12,296 bases of DNA. Origin: Desulfobacteraceae bacterium (GTDB lineage: Bacteria > Desulfobacterota > Desulfobacteria > Desulfobacterales > Desulfobacteraceae). The notes beneath the pieces were generated by a model that saw only the letters and a list, made by a program, of their open reading frames with translations, searched no databases and was not told where the DNA came from. Location: NCBI GenBank assembly GCA_023140455.1, contig JAGLLQ010000162.1, positions 1 through 12,296 of the forward strand, written 5' to 3'. Position 1 is the first letter of the stretch. Every line of letters starts with the position of its first letter. Position numbers and translations under genes: made by a program. Below are positions 1 through 7,016 of this stretch, piece by piece.

Positions 1-1118
1 TTTTTTTAATGACAAGAATTCCTGAATTTACCAATATGATAGTAAATCATAATGCAGGGGTGACATCGCTTTTTCTTCTTCTATTATATTCTTTCCCACA
101 GTTTCTGGAATTTATTTTACCAATGTCTGTGATGATTTCTGTTCTTTTAACTTTTATGCGTATGGCAGGAGACAATGAGATTATTGCGCTAAAAGGTGGT
201 GGTATCTCTTTATACAGACTTTTACCACCTGTACTCATGTTTTGTACCTTAGTCACTTGTATTGCACTGTGGGTTTCTATTGTCGGAGTTCCAAGAAGTA
301 AAGCTGCAATCGAAAATAAAAGTATGGAGATAGCCCAGTCTAGCCTTGGTATTATTTTGCATGAAAGAGTGTTTAATACTGATATTGAAGGTATCATGCT
401 TTATGTAAGCAGTGTAGATACTAAAACAAAAAAACTTAATGATGTTTTCATTGAGGACAGTAGAACAAAAGGGATGGTAAATATTTCTACTGCTCCCAAT
501 GGAATACTTGTGTTAAATGAAAAATTGAACATATATACTTTACGCCTTTATAATGGAAAAATTAATCAGGTTGACCTTGTGAAGAATTCTGTAAATACAA
601 TACATTTTACAAGTTATGATATAAATATGGATTATTCACGTACTTTTGCACCAGGTTCGAAACGGAAGAATAGATCGGATGAGATGGGTATAAAAGAGTT
701 ATATGTGTTTATTAAAGAAGGCAAACATGAGAGCCCTGAAGATCTGAATAAGGCTCTTATGGATTTTCACGGGAAGTTTTCTTTACCGTTTGCATGTATT
801 TGTCTCGGCCTTCTGGCATTTCCCCTTGGCATACAATCTGTTTCCCTGAAACGCTCTTCTGGTTTTGGATTGGGGCTCTTTTTCTTCATTATTTATTATA
901 TCCTGCTGGCTATTGGATGGTCTGCAGGTGAATCAGGTGTTTATCCTCCGGTTATCGGCATGTGGATGCCGGACATAATTATGGGAGGAGCAGGTATTTA
1001 TCTCTTATATAGGAATGCAAAAGAGCGCCCTGTTAAGATGCCCTTATTTATTTCAAAGTTTATTTTTAAAATTGTTTCAGCTATCAAATTGTTAATTTTT
1101 AAAAAAAAGGCAGAATAG
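1..1118 (+). CDS. lptF: LPS export permease LptF (YjgP/YjgQ family), 5' end outside window
   Basis: LptF is one of the two membrane subunits of the LptB2FG transporter, which extracts LPS from the outer leaflet of the inner membrane and feeds it to the LptC/A/D bridge. The reading frame is open from base 3, before the first ATG at 9, and the residues around that ATG (TRIPEFTNMIVN) match the loop after the first membrane helix of the family. The true start and roughly 30 residues therefore lie left of the window. Counting from the ATG at 9: helices at about 18-49 and 71-94, the conserved DNEIIALKGGGIS segment at 55-67, a soluble periplasmic beta-rich region at about 95-255, then three helices from about 260 (CICLGLLAFPLGI, FGLGLFFFIIYYILLAIGW, IIMGGAGIYLLY). 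The tail is basic. The stop lies one base before the lptG ATG, so the two are co-transcribed and probably translationally coupled. LptF and LptG are paralogues; F is assigned by gene order and by the companion gene being the better LptG match. Confidence 0.93.
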   Translation, partial: FLMTRIPEFTNMIVNHNAGVTSLFLLLLYSFPQFLEFILPMSVMISVLLTFMRMAGDNEIIALKGGGISLYRLLPPVLMFCTLVTCIALWVSIVGVPRSKAAIENKSMEIAQSSLGIILHERVFNTDIEGIMLYVSSVDTKTKKLNDVFIEDSRTKGMVNISTAPNGILVLNEKLNIYTLRLYNGKINQVDLVKNSVNTIHFTSYDINMDYSRTFAPGSKRKNRSDEMGIKELYVFIKEGKHESPEDLNKALMDFHGKFSLPFACICLGLLAFPLGIQSVSLKRSSGFGLGLFFFIIYYILLAIGWSAGESGVYPPVIGMWMPDIIMGGAGIYLLYRNAKERPVKMPLFISKFIFKIVSAIKLLIFKKKAE

Positions 1119-1119
1119 A

Positions 1120-2199
1120 ATGTCTGTTCTTCACAGATATTATTTAAAAGAATTTGTAAAATTTTTTCTGATTATTCAGACAATTATCATGTTCATAATA
1201 ATCTCTGTGGATTACCTTGCAAAACTGGATCATTTTCTTGGAAGTAATGCAACAATTTTTCAAACTTTTGAATATGTTCTTTTAAGAGCTCCGATAATGT
1301 TGGTGGGTATCATACCGTCTGTAATTATTCTTGCTGTTATTGCTGTATTTGGATTAATGAACAGAAATAATGAGCTTGTTGCAATAAAATCCGGTGGAAT
1401 CAGTGTGTATTACCTTGTTCGGCCTGTTATTGCTTCCGGTATTGTTTTGATTTTGTTTGTTTTCTTTCTTGGAGAAACTATTGTACCCATAACCAAGGCT
1501 CGATCTAATGTGATAGAGCAAGAAGTTATTGAGGGGAAAAAAGAAGTTCATAGAGCAAGAAAAGATGTATGGTTAAAACAAGATAATGTTATTATTCACA
1601 TCAATTATTTTAATCCCCAGGATAAAACTATTGCAGGAATTATATTAACAGAGCTTGATGATAATTTTAATATGACTAAAAGAATTGATGCTAAAAAAGG
1701 GGTTTACAAAAATGGGCAATGGGTTTTTTTAAAAGTTCTGGAACAGAGATACAGTAAATTAGAAGACGATTATATTGTAGAAGTATATGAAAAGAAAGAA
1801 TATTCTCTGGATATTATGCCTGAAGACCTTGCAAAGATTGTAAAAAAATCTAATGAAATGAGTTTTTTTGAGCTTGCAGATTATATTAATAAAGTTGAAA
1901 GCGAAGGGTATGATGCAACAACTTACAGAGTCGACCTCTTTGGTAAGACAGCCTTTCCATTTGTCTGCCTGCTTATGGCAATGATTGGTGCAGCAGTTGG
2001 AATGAGATCTCTTGTAAAAGAAAATATGCCCATGGGCATTGCAATTGGAATAGGAATTTCTTTTCTTTACTATATCATGCACGGATTTTGTATGTCTCTT
2101 GGGTATGGAAAAGTTTTGCCGGCCTTTATGAGCGCCTGGATATCAAATGTTTTTTTCTTCTGTTTTGCAGTTTTATTTTTAATAACTATTGATGATTAG
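1120..2199 (+). CDS. lptG: LPS export permease LptG (YjgP/YjgQ family)
   Basis: LptG is the second membrane subunit of the LptB2FG LPS extractor in the inner membrane. The 359-residue length is normal for the family. Helices are visible at about 15-32, 54-80 and 100-118, followed by a hydrophilic periplasmic jelly-roll region (about 125-260) and three C-terminal helices at about 275-294, 300-320 and 332-356. The family segment NRNNELVAIKSGGIS is at 81-95, and the start MSVLHRYYLKEFVKFF is the usual LptG N-terminus with a positively charged first turn. The ATG at 1120 is one base after the lptF stop; AAAAGG at 1105-1110, inside the end of lptF, is a well-placed ribosome-binding site. lpxK follows after 11 bp on the same strand, so lptF-lptG-lpxK form one transcription unit. 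No promoter is visible between them. Confidence 0.95.
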   Translation: MSVLHRYYLKEFVKFFLIIQTIIMFIIISVDYLAKLDHFLGSNATIFQTFEYVLLRAPIMLVGIIPSVIILAVIAVFGLMNRNNELVAIKSGGISVYYLVRPVIASGIVLILFVFFLGETIVPITKARSNVIEQEVIEGKKEVHRARKDVWLKQDNVIIHINYFNPQDKTIAGIILTELDDNFNMTKRIDAKKGVYKNGQWVFLKVLEQRYSKLEDDYIVEVYEKKEYSLDIMPEDLAKIVKKSNEMSFFELADYINKVESEGYDATTYRVDLFGKTAFPFVCLLMAMIGAAVGMRSLVKENMPMGIAIGIGISFLYYIMHGFCMSLGYGKVLPAFMSAWISNVFFFCFAVLFLITIDD

Positions 2200-2210
2200 C
2201 AGAGTAAGTA

Positions 2211-3341
2211 ATGAGGCAGCAACTAACAAAAAAAATAGAAAAAATTATGAAAAGCGACTCTGTTGCTGATAGCTTTTTTTCCTTTGAGAATTGTCTTTTT
2301 ATTTGTTCTAAAATATATTTGGCTTGCGTAAAAATCAGGAACTCATCCTATAAATTCAATTTTATTAAATCAAAAAAGTTGCCCTGCTTTATTATCAGTA
2401 TTGGAAATATAACAGCTGGTGGAACTGGCAAAACCCCCATGACAATGTATGTGGCAAGGATAATAAAGAAATTTGGATATAAGCCTGTTATAGTTACCAG
2501 AGGTTATCAGGGAACATATAAAGATGCTCAAGCCATAGTAAGTGATGGCACTGATTTTTTTTTAAGTGTACACGAAGCAGGCGATGAAGCCTGCATGATG
2601 GCTGAAAATTTGAAGATTCCTGTTATTGTGGGCAAAGACAGATATCATGCCGGGAGGCTGGCCATCAAAGAGTTTGACCCGGATGTGATTATACTTGATG
2701 ATGGATTCCAGCATATTGCTTTAGAAAGAGATCTTAATTTACTGCTTTGTGATTTTAATAAACCTTTTGGGAATTTTGAGCTCATACCGCGAGGCCGATT
2801 AAGAGAGCCTGCAAACTCAGTTTTGCGCAGTGATGTAGTGATATTTACAAGATCAGATAAAAGAGATAAATTTAATCAGATACAATCTGATTTATTCAAA
2901 GCAAAACCAATATTTAACACGTCTCATTCTGCTTCTATTATGAAAGTAGTTCATTTTAATGATAAAACAAAAGAAGATTTGCAGTCTTCTTTGAACACTA
3001 AAAATTCAGATATCGCAGGATTTTTGTTTTCAGGTATTGCTGATAACTCAGATTTCAGATCAACTTGTAAAAATATGGGCATAAAAATTAAAGGTTTTTC
3101 TGAATTTTTAGATCATCATTGGTATACAAAAAAAGATTTATTGAAAATATATGAAAAGCATAAACAAAGCAAAGCAGATTTTATTATTACAACAGAAAAA
3201 GATTATATTAAAATAAAAGAAATAATCTCTGATCAGTTCCCGCTGATTGTTATAGGAATCACTGTCAAATTCAACTCTGACCATAAAGAAAAGTTTGAAA
3301 ATTTTATAAAAATCAATCTTAAAACAAATCAGTCAAAATAA
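2211..3341 (+). CDS. lpxK: Tetraacyldisaccharide 4'-kinase LpxK
   Basis: LpxK transfers phosphate from ATP to the 4' position of the tetraacyl disaccharide to give lipid IVA, at the cytoplasmic face of the inner membrane. The 376-residue protein has the family P-loop GNITAGGTGKTP at about 65-76, the TRGYQG segment at 96-101, AGDEACMM at 123-130, the DDGFQH motif at 163-168, and RGRLREP at 194-200 preceded by FGNFEL. A hydrophobic N-terminal stretch (about 23-41) fits the usual membrane-anchoring helix. The ATG at 2211 has a modest AGAG (2201-2204) six bases upstream; the next Met (residue 13) has no better site. The gene is last in the lptF-lptG-lpxK run and meets an oppositely oriented operon 74 bp downstream. 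Length and motifs look intact, so it should be active. Confidence 0.96.
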   Translation: MRQQLTKKIEKIMKSDSVADSFFSFENCLFICSKIYLACVKIRNSSYKFNFIKSKKLPCFIISIGNITAGGTGKTPMTMYVARIIKKFGYKPVIVTRGYQGTYKDAQAIVSDGTDFFLSVHEAGDEACMMAENLKIPVIVGKDRYHAGRLAIKEFDPDVIILDDGFQHIALERDLNLLLCDFNKPFGNFELIPRGRLREPANSVLRSDVVIFTRSDKRDKFNQIQSDLFKAKPIFNTSHSASIMKVVHFNDKTKEDLQSSLNTKNSDIAGFLFSGIADNSDFRSTCKNMGIKIKGFSEFLDHHWYTKKDLLKIYEKHKQSKADFIITTEKDYIKIKEIISDQFPLIVIGITVKFNSDHKEKFENFIKINLKTNQSK

Positions 3342-3415
3342 AGAATTCCCAACCTTTACATTACAGATTAATCAATATTCTTCTTTGTTACAACTTATGT
3401 CTAAAATAATACTCT
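3342..3415. other. Convergent intergenic gap, no clear terminator
   Basis: This 74-bp A+T-rich spacer separates the 3' ends of lpxK (+) and the acyltransferase gene (-). I looked for a shared bidirectional terminator. The only symmetries are a small GATTAATC palindrome (3366-3373) and AAGAAT/ATTCTT arms around a loop of over 25 bases, neither followed by a convincing T-run. Termination here may be factor-dependent, or the transcripts may overlap. Confidence 0.4.
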
Positions 3416-4318
3416 TTATTGTTTTTTAATCAATTTACTGTACGGTCGCGGTTTCCATCTGTTGTAAAACCATGGGAACTGTTCTGGATATTCTTTAATT
3501 ACTTCTTCAACCACGGTCATAAATTGCTGGGCAGTTCTCTCTATATCCTTGATATCATCTCCGGTTTTTTTCACCTCAATCTCAGGGCGGAAAATTACTT
3601 TATAGTGGTTTTTTTGTCTGACAAGGAAAAAGGGGACAACAGGTACTCCAGTTTGTAACGCCAGCTTTGCTATATTTTTATTGACAATTATTCTTGAATT
3701 AAAGAAATTGACAACTACTCCTTTTTTTGCAGGTACTCTTTTGTCTATTACTAATGCGACTATTTCATTGTTTTTAAAAGCATTCATTATCCCTTCAAGG
3801 GCATTGTTTATGGGAAATAGATTTCCGGTTTTGAATCTAAGTCGTTTTTCTTTCATAAACCGGTCAAAAATAGCCGGCTTAATAGGTTGATAAACCGAGT
3901 GCCAGTTTATTTTCTCTTTCTCAAGAAAAGGTATTAACAATTCCCAAATACCAAAATGACTTGTAATAAAAAAAGTGCCTTTATTGCTTTGTTTAACTTT
4001 TTTTAATATGTCTTTGCCTTGGACCTCAAACCATTTATCAGCATTTTCGAGATTCAGATTAGTACTCCAGAGAACTTCAAACATACTTTGACAAAAATGT
4101 GTAAAGCTTTTTAAAATAAGCCTGTTAGCTTCTTTTTTAGAAATGTTTTTATTAAATTTTGTTGTTATATTTTTAAAAGCTTTCTTTTTCCGTTTCTTAT
4201 CCAGCAGATACCACGCATATCCGATAAGACCGAACAATTTCAGACCAAATTTTCGAGGCAGGTGTGCAATAAGCCAGATAAAAACCTTAAGTAGAAAATA
4301 AGTTATTTCATTAATCAT
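3416..4318 (-). CDS. Lipid A biosynthesis (LpxL/HtrB-type) lysophospholipid acyltransferase
   Basis: Inner-membrane acyltransferase of the LpxL/LpxM/HtrB family, which adds a secondary fatty acid to a lipid A precursor. The 300-residue protein starts with a membrane-anchoring helix (about 4-20) and a basic patch KKRKKKAF (41-48). The catalytic H-x4-E motif is HFGIWE at 121-126. Other family landmarks are YQPIKP at 143-148, an IDKR segment at 191-194, AKLALQTGVPVVPFF at 217-231 and the C-terminal PEQFPWFYNRWKPRP at 278-292, which corresponds to the family's PEQ-x-W-x-x-R-W/F-K-x-RP. Its ATG overlaps the TGA of the upstream GT4 gene as ATGA (4315-4318), so translation is probably coupled. It is the last gene of the three-gene minus-strand operon. 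The acyl position and chain are not readable from sequence, so I give no LpxL/LpxM symbol. A role on another glycolipid is possible but less likely beside lpxK. Confidence 0.88.
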   Translation of the reverse strand: MINEITYFLLKVFIWLIAHLPRKFGLKLFGLIGYAWYLLDKKRKKKAFKNITTKFNKNISKKEANRLILKSFTHFCQSMFEVLWSTNLNLENADKWFEVQGKDILKKVKQSNKGTFFITSHFGIWELLIPFLEKEKINWHSVYQPIKPAIFDRFMKEKRLRFKTGNLFPINNALEGIMNAFKNNEIVALVIDKRVPAKKGVVVNFFNSRIIVNKNIAKLALQTGVPVVPFFLVRQKNHYKVIFRPEIEVKKTGDDIKDIERTAQQFMTVVEEVIKEYPEQFPWFYNRWKPRPYSKLIKKQ

Positions 4319-5313
4319 TTTTTCTCCAGAGTTTTACATATAATTTCATAGAATTGATTAAAAACATATACCTGATCATATAGGAATGCTTTTTCATAAG
4401 CAGCCAAGCCCATCTGTTTTCTTAAATCACTGTCTTCAATCAATTTCGACAATTGCTTTTCCCACTCATCCAAAGAAGTTGCCCAGAATCCGTTTTTTCC
4501 GTTTTCAATAACATCAGCATTCATTCCTACAGGTGAGCAAACCCCCGGAATACCAACTGCCAGATACTGGATCAGTTTAAAACTGCATTTCCCCCTTGAC
4601 CAGGGAGTATCATCAAGGGGCATTAATCCGATATCAAAACTGAGAAGGTCTTCAACTTCATCATCATAATCCCAGTCTTTTTTTTTTGTTTTCAAGTTCT
4701 CACAATCAAAAAAAGCATTCCCGACAATTTTCAATTGCAGGTTTGTATATTTTTTACCAAGGTTATTGAATACCGGAATTAATTTTTTAAGATATTTTAA
4801 TGTAGATCTGCTCCCTATCCATCCAAGTGTAACTTGAGACGATTTATCAGAAGATTTAAGGGTATAATCCTTTTGTCTATATTTCGACAGATCAACAGGA
4901 GTAGGCAGAACATGAACTTTTTCTGCGGCTGTATATTTTGCTGTTAATTCTTTTAAGTATGAATTCCCAGCAATAATAACATCTGAGGATCGTACTACGA
5001 ACATAAATTTTAATTTTCGCGCAAGAGAATGAAAGGGTTCTGAAGATTTAAACATTATAGCATCATCAAAATCAAAAATTACTTTGCACGGCCTGAGTGC
5101 AAGAAAGATACTTTCCCAGGGCTGCAATAATTTTCTTCGCACTACTATAACATCTGATAAGCTTGCTTTATAAAGGTTTTTAAGCCGGGTGAAAATATTT
5201 TTTTTAAGCTGTACAGCTGAAATATCAACACTTTTATCAGAAAATAAATGCAAATACTGTTCATAACGATAAAATTTACCATCCCGATTGTGCAACAGGT
5301 AACATATTTTCAT
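4315..5313 (-). CDS. Glycosyltransferase family 4 (GT-B fold) protein
   Basis: A 332-residue probable GT4 enzyme that would transfer a sugar from a nucleotide-sugar donor to a glycan or glycolipid in the cytoplasm. The N-terminal Rossmann half contains VIFDFDDAI (78-86), a segment typical of a GT4 subgroup. The C-terminal half opens with LGWIGSRSTL (163-172, nucleotide-binding loop) and has FDIGLMPLDDTPWSRGKCSF (226-245) followed by KLIQYLAVGIPGVCS, the family's donor-binding region with K246 and an E replaced by the LIQYLAVG pattern. No signal peptide is present. It sits in the middle of the operon: 6 bp after the upstream GT2 gene, with a GAGA ribosome-binding sequence inside the GT2 C-terminal codons, and a 4-bp overlap with the acyltransferase. 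The context argues for LPS core or outer sugar assembly. Donor sugar and acceptor cannot be told from sequence. Confidence 0.87.
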   Translation of the reverse strand: MKICYLLHNRDGKFYRYEQYLHLFSDKSVDISAVQLKKNIFTRLKNLYKASLSDVIVVRRKLLQPWESIFLALRPCKVIFDFDDAIMFKSSEPFHSLARKLKFMFVVRSSDVIIAGNSYLKELTAKYTAAEKVHVLPTPVDLSKYRQKDYTLKSSDKSSQVTLGWIGSRSTLKYLKKLIPVFNNLGKKYTNLQLKIVGNAFFDCENLKTKKKDWDYDDEVEDLLSFDIGLMPLDDTPWSRGKCSFKLIQYLAVGIPGVCSPVGMNADVIENGKNGFWATSLDEWEKQLSKLIEDSDLRKQMGLAAYEKAFLYDQVYVFNQFYEIICKTLEKK

Positions 5314-5319
5314 ATTTTG

Positions 5320-6213
5320 TTATTTCTCTTTTTTATCATTTCTAAAACCAGCTTTAAGCATATACCGAAGAGATCTTAATCGAAAGGGATAAAGTTTGAA
5401 AGACCGGAAAAAACATTCTTTTGCCTTTGAGATCTGTTCTGATGTTAAATAATTTCTCCCAAGAGCAATTAAAGAATTGGAGATGGCTTTTTTGTATACA
5501 CGATCAGGAATCAGTTGTTTATCATAATGTTTCTCAAGAATGTCCAATGCATGAATATGCAGTGTGATTTTATCAGTACTTAAGTTATCATCCCCTCTGT
5601 TAACAACAGCAACCAGGTCAGGTAAAAATGCACATTTATACTCATGTGTAATCTTAAGCCAGAGATCAAAATCTTCCGCGCTCTTATAATTTAAGTCAAA
5701 AGCCCCAACCTGATCTAAAATTTCCTTTTTTACAATCACAGTTGGTGTTGATACAAAACTGTGTGAATATAATGTTGTAAACAGATTGCCTGTAATTTCT
5801 TCTGTTAATGGTGTATTTACTTTTTTTATATTATCTGATCTGTATGTTTTGCCGCATAACAAAGCAATCTCAGGGTTTTTTTTAAGGAATGCAACCTGTG
5901 TTTCAAGTTTTGTATCAACCCATTCATCATCAGAATCTAAAAAAGCAATATATTTACCTTTTGCTTTTGAAATCCCCTTATTGCGGGCAGAAGACGCCCC
6001 TCGGTTTTTTTGGAAAACATAATGGATTTTATTATTGTAATGCTCTTTTAAATAGTCAACAGTACCGTCAGTTGAACCGTCGTCAACAATAATTATTTCA
6101 TAATTTTTATATATTTGATTATAGACAGACTCAATTGCCCTTGATATTATGTCTTTTCGATTATATGTCGGGATAACAACAGATACAACTGGAAGATCAA
6201 TATTGTTATTCAT
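5320..6213 (-). CDS. Glycosyltransferase family 2 (GT-A fold) protein
   Basis: A 297-residue inverting GT2 enzyme. The N-terminal GT-A domain is complete: VSVVIPTYNRKDIISRAIES (10-29), the nucleotide-binding VDDGSTDGT (43-51), NRGASSARNKGI (70-81) and the metal-binding DXD as LDSDDEW (92-98). Downstream, SAEDFDLWLKI matches the acceptor/catalytic ED-x-DLW region of this family. The C-terminal 80 residues are basic and helical with no clear transmembrane segment, so the enzyme is probably peripheral at the inner membrane. The ATG at 6213 gives the standard short lead-in to VVSVVIPTYN; its ribosome-binding site is weak (AGGG about 13 bases upstream). It is the first gene of the minus-strand operon, about 40 bases downstream of a good promoter (6260-6288). 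The substrate is unknown; LPS sugar assembly is inferred from the neighbours. Confidence 0.9.
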   Translation of the reverse strand: MNNNIDLPVVSVVIPTYNRKDIISRAIESVYNQIYKNYEIIIVDDGSTDGTVDYLKEHYNNKIHYVFQKNRGASSARNKGISKAKGKYIAFLDSDDEWVDTKLETQVAFLKKNPEIALLCGKTYRSDNIKKVNTPLTEEITGNLFTTLYSHSFVSTPTVIVKKEILDQVGAFDLNYKSAEDFDLWLKITHEYKCAFLPDLVAVVNRGDDNLSTDKITLHIHALDILEKHYDKQLIPDRVYKKAISNSLIALGRNYLTSEQISKAKECFFRSFKLYPFRLRSLRYMLKAGFRNDKKEK

Positions 6214-6240
6214 ATTTTTTAATGACCCTGTCTTTTTTGG

Positions 6241-6254
6241 AAATATTCATATTT
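6241..6254. promoter_or_regulatory. Short palindrome at the predicted transcription start
   Basis: AAATAT-TC-ATATTT is a perfect 6-bp inverted repeat with a 2-base centre. It overlaps the predicted start point (about 6253) of the minus-strand promoter, a place where repressors often bind. In A+T-rich DNA such a repeat can arise by chance, so an operator role is only a suggestion. Confidence 0.2.
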
Positions 6255-6259
6255 AAGGC

Positions 6260-6288
6260 TTTATAGGAAAAGTTCTTTGGAAAGTCAA
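6260..6288 (-). promoter_or_regulatory. Sigma70-type promoter for the GT2-GT4-acyltransferase operon
   Basis: Read on the minus strand there is TTGACT (6288-6283) as -35, a spacer of exactly 17 bases, and TATAAA (6265-6260) as -10. This is close to consensus in both boxes. Transcription would begin near 6253, leaving a leader of about 40 bases before the ATG at 6213. It is the best promoter match in the window and explains the expression of the divergent operon. Confidence 0.7.
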
Positions 6289-6309
6289 GAAATGATTAGA
6301 ACATAAGAC

Positions 6310-6339
6310 TTGAGAATTGTTGGTATAACTTTACAATAT
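6310..6339 (+). promoter_or_regulatory. Possible plus-strand promoter ahead of the carbamoyltransferase remnant
   Basis: TTGAGA (6310-6315), an 18-base spacer and CAATAT (6334-6339) make a moderate sigma70-like match. It would give a leader of about 120 bases containing the hairpin at 6397-6432. A second weak candidate is TTGTTT (6417-6422) with TATAAG (6439-6444). The two cannot be separated without transcript data. Confidence 0.3.
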
Positions 6340-6396
6340 TCGTGTTTTAATGTACTCTCCATTCCAATGATTTTACATAAGTGTTTAATAAAATTA

Positions 6397-6432
6397 AGGA
6401 GGCTATCAGCATTTTTTTGTTTATAGCCTCTT
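6397..6432 (+). promoter_or_regulatory. Hairpin enclosing a perfect Shine-Dalgarno sequence
   Basis: GAGGCTAT (6399-6406) pairs perfectly with ATAGCCTC (6423-6430) around a 16-base T-rich loop, and two more pairs (one G-U) extend the stem to ten. The left arm contains AAGGAGG (6396-6402), the full anti-16S match, yet no ATG or GTG stands at proper distance behind it. The nearest candidate is a TTG at 6417 opening an 8-codon frame. The stem is not followed by a T-run on the plus strand, so it does not look like a plus-strand terminator. It may be a leader structure, a minus-strand weak terminator, or a relic of a lost gene. Confidence 0.4.
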
Positions 6433-6465
6433 GTATTATATAAGAATAAGAAATGGGAAATTCAG

Positions 6466-6935
6466 ATGAAAATATTGGCAATCCATGATGGGCATAATGC
6501 TTCAGCAGCATTCTTAGACAACGGTGAAGTTATTGCTGCCATTCAGGAAGAACGCATGACAAGAGATAAAAATCAGGGAGGCTTCCCTGAGAGTTCTATT
6601 CAGGAGGTCCTCAAGATAGCCAATTGTGAATTAGATCAAGTTGATCATATTGTGTTCTGCGGTTTTGGTGTTATTAATCATAAAACCCGTGATGATGTAA
6701 TGGGTAGTTATGAGAAGAAATTTAATTTCCAACATCATAATCTACTGAAAAGCACAGAGGAGAAAGTCAGGCAATACAGGAATTCTCTGTTTCCCGGGTT
6801 AAAAATAAATAAGAGGAAAAAGCATCTTAAGAGGAAAATGGAACAGAGGATGCAGCAATAGCCCAATATAAATTCAGTAAAAAAGTCAAAATTGAACCTG
6901 TAGATGATATTAAAAAGCGTTGTGCAGGAGATTGA
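6466..6935 (+). pseudogene. Carbamoyltransferase (NodU/CmcH family), truncated remnant
   Basis: Full members of this family (about 550-620 residues) transfer a carbamoyl group from carbamoyl phosphate to a sugar hydroxyl, and related enzymes carbamoylate LPS core sugars. Here only 131 codons are open (6466-6861). The start is the unmistakable N-terminal signature: MKILAIHDGHNASAAF, EVIAAIQEERMTRDKN and GGFPESSI within the first 45 residues. The frame then continues as family-like sequence to a basic stretch (LKINKRKKHLKRKMEQRMQQ) and stops. The central and C-terminal domains, including the RMEFGPRALG-type catalytic region, are absent. In the next frame, 6831-6932 reads plausibly as protein (AAIAQYKFSKKVKIEPVDDI) and resembles sequence just before that catalytic region, which suggests an internal deletion plus frameshift; this reading is tentative. 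The N-terminal piece alone should have no transferase activity. The ATG at 6466 has GGGAA 11 bases upstream. Confidence 0.75.
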
Positions 6936-7016
6936 GTAATAACGATTTGATTATGTTTTTTAATTGTCTAACACAATTTATCAGAATAGATCTTTTTGGA
7001 GTTGTAATAACAGCAT

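Noticed and set aside
1759..2082. Antisense 107-codon open frame within lptG
   Set aside because: Low-complexity K/F/N/C-rich translation opposite a clear LptG coding sequence; a shadow frame.
6452..6465. Alternative ATG at 6452 ahead of the carbamoyltransferase remnant
   Set aside because: It is out of frame with the conserved MKILAIHDGHNAS start.
6936..7016. Open translation from 6925 through to the GT4 start in a third frame
   Set aside because: It lacks a start and family-like sequence and runs into the GT4 gene; treated as non-coding spacer. Promoter-like TTGATT/TTGTCT boxes here have no matching -10.
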